This document shows, piece after piece, positions 9,947 to 18,074 of a stretch of 50,575 nt of DNA. Location: the NCBI RefSeq assembly GCF_014243445.1, contig NZ_JACLQD010000009.1, positions 1 through 50,575 on the forward strand, in the 5' to 3' direction. Both the position numbers and the translations under genes were made by a program. Each line of letters begins with the position of its first letter. Position 1 is the first letter of the stretch. The notes below the pieces were generated by a model. It saw nothing but the letters and a program-made list of their open reading frames with translations, searched no databases and was not told where the DNA came from. The DNA comes from Paragemmobacter straminiformis (GTDB lineage: Bacteria > Pseudomonadota > Alphaproteobacteria > Rhodobacterales > Rhodobacteraceae).

Positions 9947-11437
9947 GTGGACGATAAGCAGTTGGCACGCTTCGGTGGTCCCGTGGACCGAGTAGATGCT
10001 TGCCCATTCAAGACGGAGCGCGAAGTAGAGCAACTCGCGTATCGGGAAACTCCTTATTGGCATCACCTATTGGTCGGTCGTCACATCGGCATCCATCGCC
10101 CCGACGGTCGGCACTGCAACTGGATTGCCAGGTTGCTGACCAAGGACCGCCGTTACGTCCAACGCTGTCTTGGCTCGGCGCTAAGCAACGGAGCATCTGC
10201 CGTCTCCTATGCTGAAGCGATCGAGGCAGCATTCAGCTGGTTCTCTGAGTGTGACGGGCGTGGTGAGTCAGCAGAGCGAGCACCTCGCGGACGTACAGAT
10301 GGCCTTAACTTCTGCCCGATTGGTGCTGAATACAGTGTGGGTCATGCTCTGACTGATTACCTGCAGTGGTCAAAGATCGCTCGGTCGGCAGGGGGTCATT
10401 ACAACACCGTCGTGCTACTGAACCATCATCTAAGCGGTGGGGTAACGCATCGAGTCTTGGCGGAGTTTACTGCGGCTGACCTGCAGGAAATCGCGCTGAA
10501 GATCATCCGAACACCTCCTCGCTTCGGCTTTCAGCAACGCCACGCTACGCTTGTTGAACGCGACGATCTAACGCCCGACGAACTCAGGAGAAGGAAGAGG
10601 ACCTATAACTCTGTGGTTGGTATCCTCAGGATGGCCTTCCAGTATGCGTGGGAGAACGGAAAGATCGGCTCTGATCGTCCCCTACGGTGTTTGAAGCGCA
10701 TCTCAGTGGTCCATACGCCTAGGCTGCTATTCCTTAACCGAGACGAGTGCCGACGATTGCTGGACCACTGCACTCCTGCTTTGCGCGATCTCACCCTTGC
10801 TGCTCTCTACACCGGCTGTCGAGTGGGAGAACTAGCTAGTCTTCGGGTCGAGGATGTGGGCTACCAGATATTCGGGCTTAGGATCGCAGCCTTCAAACGC
10901 AGTCCTAGCCGCTACGTTTTCCTCCCCGATGAAGGCATGGCGTTCTTTCTAAGGAAGATCGAAGGGAAAGAGCCGAAGGACTTGGTTTTCCGGTCGGAGA
11001 TGGGGAAAGCGATCAAGAAGCAGCACGCTAGCCTGTTTCGTCGTGCAGTCAGTCGGGCAGGTCTCCCAGATGAGTTCGTTTTCCACGGCTTGAGGCACAC
11101 CTATGCAAGCGACCTCATCCGTCAGGGCGTTCCACTGGAAGTCGTTGCTCGCCAGTTGGGCCATGCTGATATCAGAACGGTTAGCCAGACCTACGGGCAT
11201 ATCGCTGAGCAGTTCAGGGAAGAGCAGATCAGGACCCGTTTTTCGCCACTAGACGACGAAGAATTAAAGAATGCAAAGGGTCGTGCAGGAGAACTGGATG
11301 AGCTGTGGCACAGAGTGAAAGCGCACGATTGGAGGTCGTATGCACAACATGAAGTAAGCGGCGAGCGGCGGGTGCGATCAAACATCAGAACACCAGCTAG
11401 CGTCCTTGAGGTTTTTGAAGTGCAAAGGCGGACTTAA
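9947..11437 (+). CDS. tyrosine integrase (second integrase of the island)
   Basis: 496 aa from GTG 9947, which has GGGGAG about 8 nt upstream; a GTG at 9938 would add three residues but leave no room for a ribosome site. The catalytic set is complete: R292 (YTGCRVGELASLRVEDV), H380-G-L-R383 (HGLRHTYASDLI), GHADIRTVS, and Y416 (SQTYGHI). The first 200 residues look like an arm-binding plus core-binding region, longer than usual. It is unrelated in sequence to the recombinases at the tRNA end. It lies between two copies of a 97-bp repeat that end in tRNA-like sequence, so it may belong to an older nested element. Confidence 0.9.
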   Translation: MDDKQLARFGGPVDRVDACPFKTEREVEQLAYRETPYWHHLLVGRHIGIHRPDGRHCNWIARLLTKDRRYVQRCLGSALSNGASAVSYAEAIEAAFSWFSECDGRGESAERAPRGRTDGLNFCPIGAEYSVGHALTDYLQWSKIARSAGGHYNTVVLLNHHLSGGVTHRVLAEFTAADLQEIALKIIRTPPRFGFQQRHATLVERDDLTPDELRRRKRTYNSVVGILRMAFQYAWENGKIGSDRPLRCLKRISVVHTPRLLFLNRDECRRLLDHCTPALRDLTLAALYTGCRVGELASLRVEDVGYQIFGLRIAAFKRSPSRYVFLPDEGMAFFLRKIEGKEPKDLVFRSEMGKAIKKQHASLFRRAVSRAGLPDEFVFHGLRHTYASDLIRQGVPLEVVARQLGHADIRTVSQTYGHIAEQFREEQIRTRFSPLDDEELKNAKGRAGELDELWHRVKAHDWRSYAQHEVSGERRVRSNIRTPASVLEVFEVQRRT

Positions 11438-11580
11438 TCGGTGCAGGCTGTTTGACAGGCGGGGCGGTAAGGGCGGGTTGGTTCCCTCATGCTTTGGGCG
11501 TTGCGTGCCAGGCGAAGATGGGCTGGTATACCATTCTGGCTTGCTAGTGATGTGTATCGACCCAGCGGAATCTGCACAGG

Positions 11581-12402
11581 TTAAGCCGCTAATGCGAATG
11601 CCTCAGCGGGGGTTTTCATGTCCAGCGCCTGATGTGGGCGGCGATGGTTGTAGAAGCTGATCCAGTCACCGATGGCGCGGGTTGCATGTTGGATGCTGTC
11701 GAAGCGCTGGCGATGGATGCACTGCTCTTTCAGCGTTCGGATGACACGCTCGACCATGCCGTTCTGCTGCGGGCAGTGTGGCGTGATGAACTCCTGCTTC
11801 AGGCCGTAGCTCCTGACGAGGGCGGTGTAACGGCGGCTGGTGAAGACCAGGCCGTTGTCGGACCTCAGAAGGAACTCACGCGTGACCTTGCCCAAGGTGC
11901 CGAACCGGCTGATGAGGGCATGCTCGAGGGCACTGGCAGCGGTCGTTGCCTTGCCGGATCGCGACAGATGCCAGCCCAGAAGCTCACGGGTGTGACAGTC
12001 GATGACGAGGGCCAAAGTTGTCCAGCCGTCGCGCCCCGCCCAGACACGGCAAAGGTCGGTGGACCAGCGTTCGTTAGGAGCCGTTGCGACAGAGGGAACG
12101 GCCTCAATGCGGGGCCGCATGCCGATCGGGCGCTTTCGCACCTGCCAGCCCTTGATCTGGAAGATGCGCTGCACCGTGTTCTTGTTGAAGCCCAAGAGCC
12201 AGGCCACCGTTCGGTAGCCAAACGACGGCTCCTTTTCGATCATGACCTTGATCGGATCGGCAAAGCGGGGATCGACCTTTGGCGCTGCCTTGGTCGGCTT
12301 GTAATAGACAGTCCGCCGCGGCACGCCGAACCAGGCGCAAAGCTTGGTCAGCGGCACCGCGATCCCATCGGCCAGAAGGCCCTCATGGAGCGTCCGGATC
12401 AA
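11581..12402 (-). CDS. IS3-family transposase OrfB (element A)
   Basis: 273 aa. The rve-type DDE integrase domain begins near residue 105 (NERWSTDLCRVW, first Asp), continues with FLLRSDNGLVFTSRRY (second Asp) and ends with the Glu in HCPQQNGMVERVIRTLKEQ. The N-terminal HTH_21-like region contains GVPRRTVYYKP. The start overlaps OrfA by 4 bp. The coding sequence is intact with all catalytic residues, so this copy may still be active. Confidence 0.9.
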   Translation of the reverse strand: MIRTLHEGLLADGIAVPLTKLCAWFGVPRRTVYYKPTKAAPKVDPRFADPIKVMIEKEPSFGYRTVAWLLGFNKNTVQRIFQIKGWQVRKRPIGMRPRIEAVPSVATAPNERWSTDLCRVWAGRDGWTTLALVIDCHTRELLGWHLSRSGKATTAASALEHALISRFGTLGKVTREFLLRSDNGLVFTSRRYTALVRSYGLKQEFITPHCPQQNGMVERVIRTLKEQCIHRQRFDSIQHATRAIGDWISFYNHRRPHQALDMKTPAEAFALAA

Positions 12403-12716
12403 TTGCCGTCCTCCCGCTCCATGAGGGCCGCCAGCTTTTTTCTGGCGCGCAGCTCCAACATGGCCTCGCCGTAGGCCTCCTGCAGGTCCTTCAGCTGCTT
12501 CTCATATTGCTCGCGGATCTCCAGCGGGTTCGCCCGCAAGGCATTCTCCATGCCCCGCTTGGCGTCGTCGACCCAGCCCTCGATCTCGGACGGCGAAAGG
12601 TCATAGGCCCGACTGGCCTCTGCCACAGTCGTCTTGCCCTGAATGATTTCGACCACCAGCGCCGTCTTACGCTTCGCCGTCCACCGTTTGATGCTGTCGT
12701 CCATCGTCACACTCAT
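12399..12716 (-). CDS. IS3-family OrfA, HTH protein (element A)
   Basis: 105 aa. An HTH (TVAEASRAYDLSPSEIEGWV) is followed by a leucine-rich coiled region (EIREQYEKQLKDLQEAYGEA), the usual OrfA plan of DNA binding plus dimerisation. It ends in a 4-bp overlap with OrfB. Intact. Confidence 0.88.
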   Translation of the reverse strand: MSVTMDDSIKRWTAKRKTALVVEIIQGKTTVAEASRAYDLSPSEIEGWVDDAKRGMENALRANPLEIREQYEKQLKDLQEAYGEAMLELRARKKLAALMEREDGN

Positions 12717-12767
12717 CGCTACCGTCTCCTTTGTAGCATGAGCAGATTTTCACTGGGTCGATACATG

Positions 12768-12965
12768 CATTCGCTCTATGCGTGGAAGCGCAAGTTCGCG
12801 AAGGCGGCCACTGGCGAGACCGAGAAGGATGTCGAGATCCGTCGTTTGAAGCGCGAGCTGGCGCGCGTGTCGGAGGAGCGGGACATTCTAAAAAAGGGCG
12901 AGCCATTGTCTGCCATTGGTCCGAGGACAATGGCGAGCGCGTACTTCGCCAGGGATGCAAGGTGA
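12768..12965 (+). pseudogene. IS3-family orfA remnant (element B)
   Basis: Only the C-terminal coiled-coil part remains (HSLYAWKRKF, then EIRRLKRELARVSEERDILK), ending SAYFARDAR. The HTH half is missing because element A joins at 12765. A canonical A AAA AAG slippery heptamer lies at 12890-12896, where a -1 shift would normally join orfA to orfB. After it about 12 extra codons (GEPLSAIGPRTM) come from the first hairpin insertion. The -1 frame now runs out of register with orfB, so no fusion transposase can be made. Confidence 0.75.
12902..12937. repeat. hairpin repeat 1 in IS3 element B
   Basis: The stem is GCCATTGTC/GACAATGGC, a perfect 9-bp inverted repeat around a loop with an internal GCCATTGGTCCGAG. 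It lies 6 nt after the frameshift heptamer. It is closely similar to the sequence at 12969-13004. Confidence 0.7.
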
Positions 12966-12968
12966 GTG

Positions 12969-13004
12969 GAGCCATTGGTGCGCCATTGGTTCGAGCCCAA
13001 TGGC
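12969..13004. repeat. hairpin repeat 2 in IS3 element B
   Basis: The stem is GCCATTGG/CCAATGGC, with a loop containing GCCATTGGTTCGAG. It shares the same core as hairpin 1. It lies just after the orfA stop and directly before the in-frame start region of orfB. Confidence 0.7.
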
Positions 13005-13875
13005 GACGGCGTTCGTGGCCGAGCATCGGGGGCAGTTTTCTGTCAGGGCCATGTGCCGGTGCCTGCGCATCCAACTGAGCGAGTTCTATGCGTGGCTTCA
13101 GGTGCCGCTGAGCAATCGGGCGATGGAAGACAAGCGCCGGACGAAGATGCTGCTCAATGCCTGGACCGACAGCGGCAAGGTCTACGGCTATCGCAAACTG
13201 CACGACGATCTTCTGGAGCTGGGCGAGAGCATCTGTCCGAACCGGGTTGCCAGGCTGGCGCAGCTTGCCGGCATCAAGGCGCAGATCTGCTATAAACGCC
13301 GTCCTGGCAGCTACGGCGGCAAGCCTTCGGTGGTGGTAGACAACACCCTCGACAGGCAGTTTGACGTCGAAGCACCGGACCGGGTCTGGGTGACGGACAT
13401 CACCTACATCCGGACGCAGGAGGGCTTTGCCTATCTCGCGGTGGTCAACGACCTCTATTCACGGCGCGTGATCGGTTGGTCCACGCAAAGCCGCCAAACC
13501 ACCGACATCGTCTTGCAGGCTCTGCTCATGGCTGTCTGGCGGCGTAAGCCGATGGCAAAGGTGCTGATCCATTCCGATCAAGGCAGCCAGTTCACCCGCA
13601 TCGACTGGGCAGCCTTCCTGCGGGCCCACAATCTTGAGCACTCCATGAGCCGCCGAGAGAACTGCCATGACAATGCCGTCGCCGAGAGCTTCTTCAACCT
13701 GCTCAAGCGCGAGAGGATCAGACGGAGAACCTATCGAACCCGCGAGGAAGCGAGGCAGGACGTGTTCGATTACATCGAGATGTTCTATAATCCGAAGCAT
13801 AAGCATGCGAGGAACGGGATGTTGTCGCCCGTCGAGTTCGAACGGCGGCAGAAGATGAGACACGAAGGTGTCTAA
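13000..13875 (+). CDS. IS3-family transposase OrfB (element B)
   Basis: The conserved part begins MATAFVAEHRGQFSVRAM. The DDE domain is complete: APDRVWVTDITYIRT (Asp), VLIHSDQGSQFT (Asp) and ENCHDNAVAESFFNLLKRE (Glu), with the usual YNPKHKH...LSPVEFE tail. The ATG comes from the end of the second hairpin insertion and has no clear ribosome site. The catalytic domain is intact, but it can no longer be fused to OrfA, so the copy is probably inactive unless supplied in trans. Confidence 0.8.
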   Translation: MATAFVAEHRGQFSVRAMCRCLRIQLSEFYAWLQVPLSNRAMEDKRRTKMLLNAWTDSGKVYGYRKLHDDLLELGESICPNRVARLAQLAGIKAQICYKRRPGSYGGKPSVVVDNTLDRQFDVEAPDRVWVTDITYIRTQEGFAYLAVVNDLYSRRVIGWSTQSRQTTDIVLQALLMAVWRRKPMAKVLIHSDQGSQFTRIDWAAFLRAHNLEHSMSRRENCHDNAVAESFFNLLKRERIRRRTYRTREEARQDVFDYIEMFYNPKHKHARNGMLSPVEFERRQKMRHEGV

Positions 13876-14098
13876 GAAACTCGGGGCTATTCAATCAGCG
13901 TGCCGGGCAAGGAGCGCAGCCGCAGTTGCGCCCGTTCCGGAGCGAATTTGTGGCCTCCATTCATGGTCCGGCCGTGGCCCCATACTTTCGTATAAAGTCA
14001 TCCGCGTAAGGATGGTTGGCCTAAAACGGATAGATCCATCGATACAACTCGGCCCGAACTGATGTATATGTACGCCATCGGATTGCACTGGAACGGAA

Positions 14099-14317
14099 AT
14101 GAAGCAAGCCAGCCAACTGAAGTCGGACACGCACATGAGAGACGACATTGGGCACTATTTCGACCAGGCGGCGTTCGAACAGAACATGGTCGACCGTGAT
14201 CGCCGCATGAAGCAGAAGGTCTTCGCCGCCGAACTGGAAGCACTTGGCGTGACGATTGATCAGGCTAACGGAAACGTCACGATCTTGCATCAGTATGCCG
14301 AGAAGAACCTGAAATGA
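14099..14317 (+). CDS. small GHYFDQ-family protein, copy 1
   Basis: 72 aa, soluble and highly charged. The central part (DDIGHYFDQAAFEQNMVDRD, then RRMKQKVFAAELEALGVTI) is clearly related to residues 54-102 of the protein at 15390-15713: both share D(V/I)GHYFDQ, a basic helix, ELE-LGV-ID and a G-x-V turn. The ATG follows GGAACGGAA. Its stop overlaps the start of a 29-aa membrane peptide by ATGA, so the two are likely translated together. Function unknown. The 13894-14098 DNA before it holds no gene. Confidence 0.65.
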   Translation: MKQASQLKSDTHMRDDIGHYFDQAAFEQNMVDRDRRMKQKVFAAELEALGVTIDQANGNVTILHQYAEKNLK

Positions 14318-14403
14318 ACGTCATCTGGTCCATCCACGCCATGCACGTCAGCATCGCTCTTTTGAGCATCGTGTCGCTCGTGCTTATGGCATACGAACGC
14401 TAG
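14314..14403 (+). CDS. 29-aa single-pass membrane peptide
   Basis: The frame starts in the stop codon of the preceding gene (ATGA) and encodes MNVIWSIHAMHVSI, then ALLSIVSLVLMAYER, one hydrophobic helix with a short basic end. The overlapping start and the single-helix shape make translation plausible. Small membrane peptides often act as regulators of membrane complexes; here no partner beyond the GHYFDQ protein is visible. The following 14404-14646 stretch holds no gene I can support. Confidence 0.5.
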   Translation: MNVIWSIHAMHVSIALLSIVSLVLMAYER

Positions 14404-14646
14404 CAGGGCATCGTCGGATTGGCAGTTCCCATCCGATCAAAGTGCCTCGAGCTGCTTTGAGCTTTCAACAACCCGAATTCCAAGGTAGATGCCACAGGCT
14501 CACCCCAAATTCGGAAAGGGCCTTGCGCAAGTCGTCCTACAGCTCGCCCCCGTGACCCGCCAGCCACCGCCGATCTCGCCCAAGTGTTGAACTGGGAAGC
14601 ACCTGTTTGTCGCCGTTGCGCGAGCGAAGCGAGTGGGAAGGTCAGG

Positions 14647-15003
14647 TTATGCTTCCGGCAGCGATATGACAGCTCCCCAGAAACACATCACACCGCTGCC
14701 GAAACTCGCAGACCCAAACTGCGCGAGCACCATTGAGCTCAAAGCGCTTCGAATAAGCCGCGATTGGGACCGCGAGTAATCTGTGCAAACGGAAAAAGAA
14801 AGGTCACCATTCGGATGGATCACCGATTTCAAAACCGGGGCAGAACGGAGCCTTTGCACATCTGCCCCCAAACTCAGTAAAAACTCGTTCTCACTCGTAC
14901 GAACTTTCCCTACATACGCCCTACAGCCCGGCACGGCAATGATGCTCATTTTGACAATCAGAATGCCAGGCGGACGAAGTGCGGCGACATGGCCGCGAAC
15001 CAT
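14647..15003 (-). CDS. possible hypothetical protein (118 aa)
   Basis: Open frame with a balanced composition and no membrane segment except a weak C-terminal hydrophobic stretch (VMCFWGAVISL). The core VRTSENEFLLSLGADVQRLR reads like a structured domain. No clear ribosome site, and no family recognised. It lies downstream of another minus-strand frame (15046-15288) with a 42-bp gap. Could be spurious. Confidence 0.3.
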   Translation of the reverse strand: MVRGHVAALRPPGILIVKMSIIAVPGCRAYVGKVRTSENEFLLSLGADVQRLRSAPVLKSVIHPNGDLSFSVCTDYSRSQSRLIRSALSSMVLAQFGSASFGSGVMCFWGAVISLPEA

Positions 15004-15045
15004 CAGCTTCCGGTCACCAGAGCGATCTCGATTGCGACCGTCTGC

Positions 15046-15288
15046 CTATCGCGTTCTTCGCCCATTGTAGCCAAAGAAGCCTGCCACCGCCGCGACATAA
15101 GTCGAAATTCTACATCGCACAACATCGGGGACGACATCCGGCGCGATCAAGAATGAGGCTCCGGTGTGATCTCGGATATCAGAACGAGAGTTTTCGGCCA
15201 GATCAATCAAAGCCCGAATGTCATCCTTCAAGCTGGCAAGCATCGCCGCACGGCTGTCTAGCTCATCATCATCAGATTCTTCAGTCAT
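15046..15288 (-). CDS. possible small acidic protein (80 aa)
   Basis: The first half is a strongly acidic helix (MTEESDDDELDSRAAMLASL, then KDDIRALIDLAENSRSDI), which looks like real coding sequence. The second half contains VPDVVRCRISTYVAAVAGFF and ends NGRRTR. No strong ribosome site. Unknown function; part of the run of small orphan genes in this part of the island. Confidence 0.4.
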   Translation of the reverse strand: MTEESDDDELDSRAAMLASLKDDIRALIDLAENSRSDIRDHTGASFLIAPDVVPDVVRCRISTYVAAVAGFFGYNGRRTR

Positions 15289-15389
15289 GCATCGGTCCCG
15301 GCAGCCAGTACACCGCGATTACAACCTTTGCGGTATCAAAAACACCTGAAAAACACCTCTGAAATGTATCTTTAGTATGTAGACCACCT

Positions 15390-15713
15390 ATGCCCTTTAC
15401 TAAAGGTGGGGAAAAGCTTGTAGTCTGTTCAGAATTCGTGCCGCGGCGAAGAGCGGCGACGAATGTCGATTCAGGAAAGAGACCGGTCGAGTCCGTGGCC
15501 AGCAAAGAAAAAGACGGCAAAACTCCAACATTTACGCGCGCCGCCAACGACGTCGGGCATTACTTTGATCAGGTGACCGAAGATCGAGAGATGCTTCGTT
15601 TGCAAATGCGGGCAGCGCAACTTGCGATGTCCGAGGAACTCGAGCGGCTCGGCGTCAAGATTGACCCGCACACAGGGAAGGTCTCGGTCGATCCTGCTCG
15701 CAAAGACAACTGA
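15390..15713 (+). CDS. small GHYFDQ-family protein, copy 2
   Basis: 107 aa if the first ATG is used; the conserved part starts near residue 50 and a GTG at 15495 is an alternative start. The C-terminal half (NDVGHYFDQVTEDREMLRLQ, then MRAAQLAMSEELERLGVKI) is a paralogue of the 72-aa protein at 14099-14317. The first 50 residues are basic and poorly structured. Unlike copy 1 it has no overlapping membrane peptide. Function unknown. Confidence 0.6.
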   Translation: MPFTKGGEKLVVCSEFVPRRRAATNVDSGKRPVESVASKEKDGKTPTFTRAANDVGHYFDQVTEDREMLRLQMRAAQLAMSEELERLGVKIDPHTGKVSVDPARKDN

Positions 15714-16065
15714 CGGGCAAGCCTGCACCGGTTTCCGATCGCCGAGCATGGCACATGCTTGATCGGCCCGAGTCATACACAAACACCAACTGCAGATTCG
15801 TCAGAAGGCAGTCTCATTGCCGCCTTTGGTAAATCGATATCCTAAACTTAGGTATGTCATTATGTATACATAAGGCGTGGTTTTCAATCGGGATTGCCAT
15901 GTTACGGTCCGGCGTCAGAATGGCAACCTGAGGTCAATCCTTCAACAAGAGGATGACGCCGAACTCTCCGCTACGACACGTAACCGTCTGGGAAATGGTA
16001 CTTCTTTTACTGACGCTACAAGTTCCGATCTTAGGTTCCAAAAAGTCTGAACCGGAGGTGATACG
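15714..16065. promoter_or_regulatory. intergenic region with two adjacent palindromes
   Basis: No gene seen. At 15841-15852 CCTAA-AC-TTAGG and at 15861-15872 the perfect palindrome TATGTATACATA lie 8 bp apart in an AT-rich patch. This is typical of operator/promoter DNA. They are about 200 bp upstream of the GWYAVL-type gene. Confidence 0.4.
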
Positions 16066-16407
16066 ATGCTGGAGAATGTGTTCAGCTGGGTTTGGATTTA
16101 TGAAAGCCCGATCGCCGAGTGTGGCTGGTATGCAGTATTGCAATGGGCGCGATCTGGCACAGGACTTGTTCCGCGCGCAGCATTCTACGGCGACGATGGG
16201 TGGGGCAGAAATGACCTCATTGTTGTTCGGTCTCGCGCGCGCTTCGACTGCTCGTCCGAAGCGGAAGAAGCGGCAAAGCATCTGCCGTTCTGTTTGCCCC
16301 AGGCCTACTGCGGTTCTTTGATCGCAACGAGCTGCACATCGAGAAGCCATGACGCTCAGCCACACATGGCCCCAGAAAGTACTCCACGCGACCAGACCAC
16401 TGATTAA
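16066..16407 (+). CDS. GWYAVL/FYGDDGWG-family hypothetical protein (island copy)
   Basis: 113 aa with a strong GGAGGTG 5 nt before the ATG, which fixes the start. The block CGWYAVLQW and then AAFYGDDGWGRNDLI matches a chromosomal gene outside the island at 42289-42534 (TGWYAVL, AAYFGDDGWG, HDIF). No signal peptide or membrane segment. The C-terminal 30 residues are low-complexity. The pair suggests a small phage- or island-associated family of unknown function. Confidence 0.7.
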   Translation: MLENVFSWVWIYESPIAECGWYAVLQWARSGTGLVPRAAFYGDDGWGRNDLIVVRSRARFDCSSEAEEAAKHLPFCLPQAYCGSLIATSCTSRSHDAQPHMAPESTPRDQTTD

Positions 16408-16515
16408 GGTTTTAACAGTTCGAGTTCATCGACGGCGTGAACTAGCAGGTCACCGGCCTAAAGCCGCGAAAAATTCGAATGGACGGCCATCGATTTCGGC
16501 AAGGTGAGCCGACGC

Positions 16516-16698
16516 TCACGTTTCGGGTTCGATACTGCCATCGGGCTCTGGTGCACCGGGTTGCATTGGCGGTGACGCGAGGCTTCCTGCGATCTGAGGA
16601 AGGCCCCATTCCGCCAAGAGGTCATTCTTCAGGCTGAGCGCTGCCGGCGAATTGACCCATTCCAGCGGGCGGTCCTTAGGTTTGTCCACTGAGCCCAC
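16516..16698 (-). CDS. possible small hypothetical protein (60 aa)
   Basis: GTG-initiated frame; a second GTG four codons later is possible. The middle reads PLEWVNSPAALSLKNDLLAE, with a proline-rich acidic tail. No recognised family and weak ribosome-site support. The flanking 16408-16515 and 16699-16929 hold nothing I can call. Confidence 0.3.
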   Translation of the reverse strand: MGSVDKPKDRPLEWVNSPAALSLKNDLLAEWGLPQIAGSLASPPMQPGAPEPDGSIEPET

Positions 16699-16929
16699 CC
16701 TATCGCTTCGTCCCCCATCATGCGCCCTAAACGGTCAGATAGATAGCCACCATTCCTGAAGCGCTCACGATAGCTGTGCCGCTTCGTGCTTCATCCAGCA
16801 ACTCGGCCAAATACTCCCTTTACGCTGCCGAGTTGGCGCCCAGGCACGGTCCGCACTGAACAGGCGGCACAAACGTTGAAGGTTATGGCTGATAGCCCCG
16901 CAACTTGTACGAGACTTCGATCGCACGAC

Positions 16930-17025
16930 TCAAAAGGCTGAGTTGACCATTACCGCCGTCAAAAGAAGCAAGGCCGCAAAGACAGCGATGACAGAGCTCA
17001 GCAGATCCAGCGGGAAGTTTTGCAT
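16930..17025 (-). CDS. 31-aa single-pass membrane peptide
   Basis: ATG to TGA encodes MQNFPLDLLSSVIAVFAALL followed by LLTAVMVNSAF, one strongly hydrophobic helix after a short polar start. A GAGGTG lies 7 nt upstream, a good ribosome site. Like the 29-aa peptide at 14314-14403 it is too small for routine gene finding. Function unknown. Confidence 0.5.
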   Translation of the reverse strand: MQNFPLDLLSSVIAVFAALLLLTAVMVNSAF

Positions 17026-17472
17026 TTCGGACACCTCGCGCGAAGATCCTGCGTCGCGCATCGCCCCATTTCAAGACTGCACACGTGCATCCAATTGGCG
17101 AGGCCATATCCCTCGGGTTGTGCCGCCGCCACCCGGACAACTGAGAGAAGAGCGCCGGGAGGTTCGATCCGGCCATACTTCATTCTGCTACAGATATCGC
17201 CCCAAAGCTCGGCAGGTCAAAGGATCGGGCCGCCACTGCGCGCCTCACTATCTGGCGAAGATCCACTGGGCCGGCGTTGAGACCATTTTCGTTGTGCTCG
17301 CTATAAACTGAGGGCAGGCGGAGTCGTAGGACTGTGGCAAGACGTGAAAAGGCACCTGCATTTGGACGGCGAAAAAACTTTGACCAGCCGAACTTTCGAT
17401 TGGATTGCATTCTAAAGGTTCGATGCCAAGGGTCCGTCAAAGTTATAAAAGTGGAGAATTTCAGGAGGCATT
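17026..17472. other. non-coding stretch before the GAF gene
   Basis: I see no supported gene. The last 170 bp before the GAF-protein gene become AT-richer and end in an AGGAGG ribosome site, so the promoter of that gene probably lies here. Confidence 0.4.
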
Positions 17473-17961
17473 ATGATTACGAATTTCAATCTCGGACCGT
17501 CTACCGGCTCACAGCTTGCCCTTAGCTGCGTTTGCGCCGCAGCCACGAAACTTGTCCGTGCAGATGCCACGTGGCTCAGCTTGTCACACACTGACCATCA
17601 TCAAGTCATCGCCAATGACGGCATGAACGAACCGATGTTACCTCGTGTTCTAAACCCGATCGACTTTTCCCGACCCCTGATCGGGTTTGCGCTCGAGGTG
17701 CACGGACATCCCAGCTATCGGGACGTATCGATCTGCAATGGATCCGAAGACCGCTTCGATACAATCGTCTGGGCTCCATTGCGTCACCGGGGCCACTGTT
17801 TCGGAATGCTGGCCGTGGCCTACCGCGACGGCATGCCACAATTCTGGGAGGAAGAGCGCAATTCACTCCTCATGCTCGCCCGGAAAGCCAGGGAACTCTG
17901 CCTCGATGCGCAGGCAGTCGCCGATACCGCAATGTCCCCGCCGCAGAGGTTTCTAATATAA
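17473..17961 (+). CDS. stand-alone GAF-domain protein
   Basis: 162 aa. The order of elements fits a single GAF domain: an N-terminal helix, GFALEVHGHPSYRDVSI, then IVWAPLRHRGHCFGMLAVAY and a C-terminal helix (NSLLMLARKARELCLDA). GAF domains bind small ligands or chromophores and usually sit in signalling proteins; no kinase or cyclase output domain is attached here. AGGAGG lies 6 nt before the ATG. No operon partner; an IS3 copy begins 84 bp downstream. Confidence 0.65.
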   Translation: MITNFNLGPSTGSQLALSCVCAAATKLVRADATWLSLSHTDHHQVIANDGMNEPMLPRVLNPIDFSRPLIGFALEVHGHPSYRDVSICNGSEDRFDTIVWAPLRHRGHCFGMLAVAYRDGMPQFWEEERNSLLMLARKARELCLDAQAVADTAMSPPQRFLI

Positions 17962-18074
17962 GAGCATAAAGCGAGGTTTGATCTGATTCCCGCAAACTAG
18001 ACCGTTTGGGGTTGGAGTTTTCCGCTAAGCTTTCCTGACTGGGAGTGGACTTGCCCGGTTTTTGTGAAGAGCGT

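Larger units (their letters stand above)
11553..12765 (-). mobile_element. IS3-family element A
   Basis: 1213 bp with inverted ends TGTATCGACCCAGCGGAATC (left) and TGTATCGACCCAGTGAAAAT (right, inverted). It holds two overlapping frames on the minus strand. No 3-bp target duplication is seen; its right end abuts the coding sequence of another IS3 element in mid-gene. It therefore inserted into that element and the other half was lost by deletion. Confidence 0.85.
12766..13893 (+). mobile_element. IS3-family element B, 5'-truncated
   Basis: The right end resembles an IS3-type terminus: a short TCTAAGAAACTCGGGGCT stretch ending in TTCA soon after the OrfB stop. The left terminus and the N-terminal part of orfA are absent, cut off by element A. 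Between orfA and orfB are two similar stem-loop sequences of about 37 bp that appear to be insertions. Confidence 0.75.
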
